From an uncultured Flavobacteriales bacterium (lineage in GTDB: Bacteria > Bacteroidota > Bacteroidia > Flavobacteriales > BACL11): a stretch of DNA of 28,050 nt. Location: contig CATMIT010000006.1 in the NCBI GenBank assembly GCA_950069165.1, positions 1 to 28,050 of the forward strand. Reading direction: 5' to 3'. Shown one piece after another: positions 25,175-28,050 of the stretch (the first letter of the stretch is position 1; the number at the start of each line of letters is the position of its first letter). The notes under the pieces are model-generated. The model saw only the letters and a program-made list of their open reading frames with translations, had not been told where the DNA came from and did not search any database. The translations under genes and the position numbers were made by a program.

Positions 25175-25738
25175 TTATTTTATCAAATTCATAAATTCGG
25201 AACGCGTTTTTTCATCTTTTAAAAAGATGCCCGAAAAAGCAGATGTTGTGGTTGAAGAGTGCTGTTTTTGTACCCCTCTCATTTGCATGCAAAGGTGTTG
25301 TGCTTCAATAACTACAGCTACTCCTTTAGGGTTAAGCGTATCTTGTAAGCAATCTTTTATCTCATCTGTTAATCGCTCTTGCACTTGCAATCTTCTGGAA
25401 AATACATCAACAATTCTTGGTATTTTACTCAAGCCCACTATGTGTCCGTTTGGTATGTAGGCAATGTGTGCTTTTCCGAAAAATGGGAGCATGTGGTGTT
25501 CGCAAAGAGAGTAGAGTTCTATGTCTTTTACTAAAACCATTTGGCTATAATCTTCAGCAAACATAGCAGATTGTAAAATTTCAGTAGGATTCTGATTGTA
25601 ACCATCCGTTAAAAATTCCATGGATTTAGCTACACGTTCAGGAGTTTTTAAAAGACCTTCTCTTTCCGAGTTTTCACCAATTTCAGCTAAAACAACTTTT
25701 ATGCTATTGGCTAAATTTTTATTATAGGATTCACTCAT
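25175..25738 (-). CDS. folE: GTP cyclohydrolase I
   Basis: FolE converts GTP to dihydroneopterin triphosphate, the first step of folate (and pterin) synthesis. The 187-aa protein has EGLLKTPERVAKSM, the zinc ligands in SLCEHHMLPFFG (Cys79, His82) and HLCMQMRG (Cys150), the GHIVGLSKIPRIV segment, and QKQHSSTTTSAF. The length is that of a normal bacterial type I enzyme. It diverges from mqnB across a 55-base region with a -7 box for each direction. fabD lies 73 bases downstream. Confidence 0.97.
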   Translation of the reverse strand: MSESYNKNLANSIKVVLAEIGENSEREGLLKTPERVAKSMEFLTDGYNQNPTEILQSAMFAEDYSQMVLVKDIELYSLCEHHMLPFFGKAHIAYIPNGHIVGLSKIPRIVDVFSRRLQVQERLTDEIKDCLQDTLNPKGVAVVIEAQHLCMQMRGVQKQHSSTTTSAFSGIFLKDEKTRSEFMNLIK

Positions 25739-25757
25739 TTTTTTATTAAATAGTATG

Positions 25758-25765
25758 CAAATATA
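25758..25765 (-). promoter_or_regulatory. -7 promoter box of folE
   Basis: The minus strand reads TATATTTG followed by C, exactly TAnnTTTG, 19 bases before the folE ATG. Confidence 0.6.
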
Positions 25766-25781
25766 CTACCTTTTCTTTTGA

Positions 25782-25789
25782 TATATTTG
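25782..25789 (+). promoter_or_regulatory. -7 promoter box of mqnB-mqnD
   Basis: TATATTTG ends only four bases before the mqnB ATG at 25794. With a start site about 5-8 bases after the box, the mRNA would begin at or next to the start codon, so translation is probably leaderless. Confidence 0.6.
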
Positions 25790-25793
25790 CCAA

Positions 25794-26372
25794 ATGAAGA
25801 TACTCTTAATAGCTGCTACTTCTGATGAAATTATACAGGAATTATTCCCTAATGCTGAGATTTTGATTTCAGGAGTGGGTATGGTAAATACTACTTACGG
25901 ATTAACTAAGGATTTAAGTGTAAACTCTTATGATTTAGTAATTAATATGGGGGTTGCTGGCTGCTTTAATCCTACTGTAAAAATTGGTGATGTAGTTGAA
26001 GTTGTAGAAGATTGTTTTTCAGAAATTGGAATTGAAAATGGCGTGAAATTTGAGGAGTTTTCTGATTTTGAAATAACTAATACTTTTAAAGTAGAAGGAA
26101 AAACCAATTTGCAAAAGGTAAAAGGAATTACGGTAAATACCGTTCATGGAAATGAGGATTCTATTGCTAGAATAATAAGCAGATTAAACCCAGATGTGGA
26201 AAGTATGGAGGGGGCGGCTATTTTTAAAGTCTGCAAGGAATTTGCTGTTCCTTGCATGCAGATAAGAGCCATTTCGAATAAAGTGGAAAAGCGGAATAGA
26301 GAAAATTGGAATATGCCATTAGCGATTCAAAACTTGAATACTACTGTTCAGCAAATAATTGTTGCACTATGA
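25794..26372 (+). CDS. mqnB: Futalosine hydrolase
   Basis: MqnB removes the base from futalosine in the alternative (futalosine) menaquinone pathway. The 192-aa nucleosidase-fold protein has LISGVGMVNTTYGL, INMGVAGCFNP, IGDVVEV and the catalytic-site region VESMEGAAIFKVC, followed by MQIRAISNKVE. It resembles MTA/SAH nucleosidase, but the short form and the mqnD gene directly after it favour futalosine as substrate. The last four bases overlap mqnD (ATGA). There is no room for a ribosome binding site, so the mRNA is probably leaderless. Confidence 0.92.
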   Translation: MKILLIAATSDEIIQELFPNAEILISGVGMVNTTYGLTKDLSVNSYDLVINMGVAGCFNPTVKIGDVVEVVEDCFSEIGIENGVKFEEFSDFEITNTFKVEGKTNLQKVKGITVNTVHGNEDSIARIISRLNPDVESMEGAAIFKVCKEFAVPCMQIRAISNKVEKRNRENWNMPLAIQNLNTTVQQIIVAL

Positions 26373-27175
26373 AACTGACTTTAGGTTTTTCTCCTTGTCC
26401 AAATGACACTTTTATTTTTGATGCCATGGTGCATTATAAAATTGACACTGAAGGCTTGGATTTTGAAGTGATTTTTGGGGATGTAGAACAATTAAATAAA
26501 TGGGCGTTTCAAGGAAAATTGGATATTACAAAACTTTCGTTTAATGCTTTTACTCATTGTGTAAACGATTATGCACTTTTGGATAGTGGCTCAGCACTTG
26601 GAAATAATTGTGGCCCGCTACTGATTAAAAAACCAAATACCATTTTAACTACCAACAGTAAAATTTCCATTCCTGGAAAATACACGACTGCCAATATGTT
26701 GTTGGGAATTGCTTTTCCATTGCATCAGAATAAAGTAGAAACGCTTTTTTCTGAAATTGAAAATGAAGTGTTAGCTGGAAAGGTAGATGCGGGACTTATC
26801 ATACACGAAAACCGATTTACCTATCAAGAAAAAGGATTGGAAAAAGTAAAAGATTTAGGAGAGTTTTGGGAAAAAGAAACAGGATTACCTATTCCTTTGG
26901 GTGGCATTGTAGTGAAAAGAGAATTACCTTTTGAAGTTCAGCAAAAGGTAGAAAGAGTACTTAGGAAAAGTGTAGAATATGCTTTTGCAAACCCTAATAG
27001 TTCGGCTGACTATGTTAAATGCCATGCTCAAGAAATGGAAAAAGCAGTTGTTGATGCTCATATAAATTTATATGTTAATGATTTTTCTGTCTCTTTAGGA
27101 ATTGAAGGAAGAGAAGCAGTACAACTGCTTTTTGAAAAATCAGGAAAGGAGTATAGTTCTATTTTTGTTGAATAA
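26369..27175 (+). CDS. mqnD: 1,4-dihydroxy-6-naphthoate synthase
   Basis: MqnD makes 1,4-dihydroxy-6-naphthoate from cyclic dehypoxanthinylfutalosine, a late step of the futalosine menaquinone pathway. From the ATG at 26369 the protein is 268 aa and starts MKLTLGFSPCPNDTFIFDAM, the family's hallmark. ITKLSFNAFTHCVNDYALLDSGSALG, a CGPLLIKK segment and LPIPLGGIVVKREL follow. A start at 26306 in the same frame would lie inside mqnB and add non-family residues. The ATGA overlap with mqnB indicates coupling. mqnA, mqnC and mqnE are not in the window. Confidence 0.95.
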   Translation: MKLTLGFSPCPNDTFIFDAMVHYKIDTEGLDFEVIFGDVEQLNKWAFQGKLDITKLSFNAFTHCVNDYALLDSGSALGNNCGPLLIKKPNTILTTNSKISIPGKYTTANMLLGIAFPLHQNKVETLFSEIENEVLAGKVDAGLIIHENRFTYQEKGLEKVKDLGEFWEKETGLPIPLGGIVVKRELPFEVQQKVERVLRKSVEYAFANPNSSADYVKCHAQEMEKAVVDAHINLYVNDFSVSLGIEGREAVQLLFEKSGKEYSSIFVE

Positions 27176-27179
27176 TTGT

Positions 27180-27299
27180 CTATTCCACAATTATCCTTTT
27201 CTCCACTTTTTCATTATCATAAATATAAAATAGTGACGTATTTGTAGTTGGTAAAGTTTTTCTTCCCAATACATCTACAATTTTATCGGTTTTCCTTTT
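27180..27299 (-). pseudogene. Relic of a type IX secretion C-terminal sorting domain
   Basis: The minus strand has an open frame of 39 codons with no start codon, bounded upstream by a TAA stop at 27300-27302. It ends KIVDVLGRKT, then FYIYDNEKVEKRIIVE and stop. This matches the usual end of a Bacteroidota type A sorting domain (a K-I-x-D-x-L-G-R segment, then a Y-x-Y-D/E-x-G-x-V-x-K-x-I-x-x-E segment). It is the 3' tail of a lost or decayed gene for a secreted protein. Nothing of the upstream body is visible. Confidence 0.65.
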
Positions 27300-27336
27300 T
27301 TAGGTTATACTAATTTAATTGTTAAATAGCTACAAA

Positions 27337-27520
27337 ATGACTCTCAATTCTCAAAAGAAGAAAAAAAATCTTCACCGATTTAATTTCAGCTTTATCTGAT
27401 TTAGATGAGAAGGTAATGCTCAATCATTTTGATTTCATTTCCTTTTTTGAAACCAAAATTAAAGACAATTTCATGGCTAGTGTTTTAAAAAATAAAAAGC
27501 ATAAAAAATCATCCAAATAA
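27337..27520 (+). pseudogene. Small ORF broken at an A8 run
   Basis: ATG at 27337 reads MTLNSQKK and then hits an eight-A run (27361-27368). One A fewer would join it to a frame reading KKIFTDLISALSDLDEK and continuing to TAA at 27518-27520, giving exactly 60 residues with a Lys-rich end. Without a slip the two frames do not join. It could be a pseudogene, a slippage-expressed gene or a homopolymer sequence error. I do not recognise the family. Confidence 0.45.
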
Positions 27521-27546
27521 TTTTCTAAAATGCTATTTTTTACAAG

Positions 27547-27636
27547 CTATTCCAATACAATCTTTATTCCTCTTACTTTTTCTACATCATAAATCACTTT
27601 TTAGGTTTCTACAACATCCAAAATATGAGGTACTTA
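27547..27636 (-). pseudogene. Second, more decayed sorting-domain-like tail
   Basis: The minus strand from 27600 reads KVIYDVEKVRGIKIVLE and stop (27547-27549). A stop codon (27601-27603) splits it from HILDVVET upstream. Both pieces line up with the first relic (KIVDV...; FYIYDNEKVEKRIIVE). The DNA words ACTTTTTC and ATCATAAAT also recur in both. It appears to be a paralogous tail in a worse state. Confidence 0.45.
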
Positions 27637-27685
27637 CATAAAATAATAAGGCATAAAAAATATTATTAAAAAAGAAGAGAAAAGT

Positions 27686-27716
27686 TTTGTTCGGTATTAA
27701 TAAGCATTTATATTTG
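27686..27716 (+). promoter_or_regulatory. rRNA promoter P1
   Basis: TTTG (27686-27689), a 19-base spacer and TATATTTG (27709-27716) match the full Bacteroidota consensus. The start site would be near 27722-27724, about 160 bases before 16S. Confidence 0.85.
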
Positions 27717-27760
27717 CAGCCGCTTTTAAAAAACCAAATTAGTATTTTTAGGTAAAAAGC

Positions 27761-27791
27761 TTTGAGGGTTTAGCATTTTAAGTTAAATTTG
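27761..27791 (+). promoter_or_regulatory. rRNA promoter P2
   Basis: TTTG (27761-27764), a 19-base spacer and TAAATTTG (27784-27791) form a second full match 75 bases after P1, with identical spacing. Its start would be near 27797-27799, just before the boxA-like element. Confidence 0.8.
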
Positions 27792-27802
27792 CTATCCTTT
27801 TT

Positions 27803-27813
27803 TGTTCTTTGAA
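27803..27813 (+). promoter_or_regulatory. boxA-like antitermination element in the rRNA leader
   Basis: TGTTCTTTGAA resembles the boxA sequence (TGCTCTTTAACA in E. coli) that recruits Nus factors in rRNA operons. It lies about 70 bases before 16S, as in other Bacteroidota leaders. Confidence 0.55.
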
Positions 27814-27880
27814 TTAATGAAGATAGAAAATCAAATTAAACACATTCTATAAGTCAATCAAATTTTTACAAACTTTTTTT

Positions 27881-28050
<170 letters not shown>

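Larger units (their letters stand above)
27176..27880. other. 705-base gene-poor region before the rRNA operon
   Basis: No intact gene is visible. From left to right it holds a sorting-domain relic (27180-27299), the frameshifted small ORF (27337-27520), a second relic (27547-27636), tandem rRNA promoters (27686-27791), and a leader with a boxA-like TGTTCTTTGAA (27803-27813) before 16S rRNA. Confidence 0.7.

Overview
The window is a compact, AT-rich stretch of a Bacteroidota chromosome. I place it in or near the Flavobacteriales. The evidence is the -7 promoter element TAnnTTTG before most transcription units, the start of a Bacteroidota-type 16S rRNA gene at the right edge, Bacteroidota-type families (GH3-like protein, DUF2797, OmpA/TPR lipoprotein, WbpB/D/E sugar genes), and two decayed C-terminal tails that look like type IX secretion sorting domains. 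The futalosine menaquinone genes mqnB and mqnD argue against typical Flavobacteriaceae, so a neighbouring family such as the Crocinitomicaceae or Cryomorphaceae group is my inference only.

Layout. 1-3.6 kb: etfB (-) diverges from a K+-dependent-type membrane pyrophosphatase gene (+) that carries a long hydrophilic C-terminal extension. 3.6-12.3 kb: a deoxynucleoside kinase, a GH3-family protein, a DUF2797 protein, SppA, folK overlapping a second and divergent deoxynucleoside kinase, a sulfotransferase and an OmpA/TPR lipoprotein. 12.4-16.3 kb: an outer-membrane barrel gene that appears broken by two frameshifts, a SpoU-type RNA methyltransferase, and mutS, which starts with TTG. 16.3-16.6 kb: tRNA-Gly(GCC) and tRNA-Leu(TAA), each followed by a hairpin terminator. 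16.6-19.6 kb: a small accessory pocket (lipoprotein; four-helix membrane protein), then waaA and a barrel protein. 19.6-24.2 kb: a five-gene surface-polysaccharide cluster (WbpE-, WbpD- and WbpB-like enzymes, RmlB, CpsB-type phosphatase). 24.2-27.2 kb: fabD and folE (-), then mqnB-mqnD (+). 27.2-28.05 kb: a gene-poor stretch with relics and tandem rRNA promoters, then the 5' end of 16S rRNA.

How the genes work together. Most are housekeeping genes: electron transfer, PPi-driven ion pumping, folate, nucleotide salvage, mismatch repair, fatty acid and menaquinone synthesis. The cell-surface theme is strong: waaA for the lipid A core, and the 19.6-24.2 kb operon for a diacetamido-uronic-acid sugar and a dTDP-4-keto-6-deoxy sugar. 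Genes are packed tightly, with ATGA and TAATG couplings and three convergent pairs whose ends overlap at the stop codons.

I see no complete novel defence or mobile system, CRISPR array or transposase gene. The least ordinary signals are: a diverged second copy of the waaA 3' end flanking an inserted membrane-protein gene (17.07-17.72 kb); two type IX-like tail relics around a small ORF broken at an A8 run upstream of the rRNA operon; the pyrophosphatase extension; a promoter element in the loop of a terminator hairpin (10.6 kb); and a probably leaderless mqnB.
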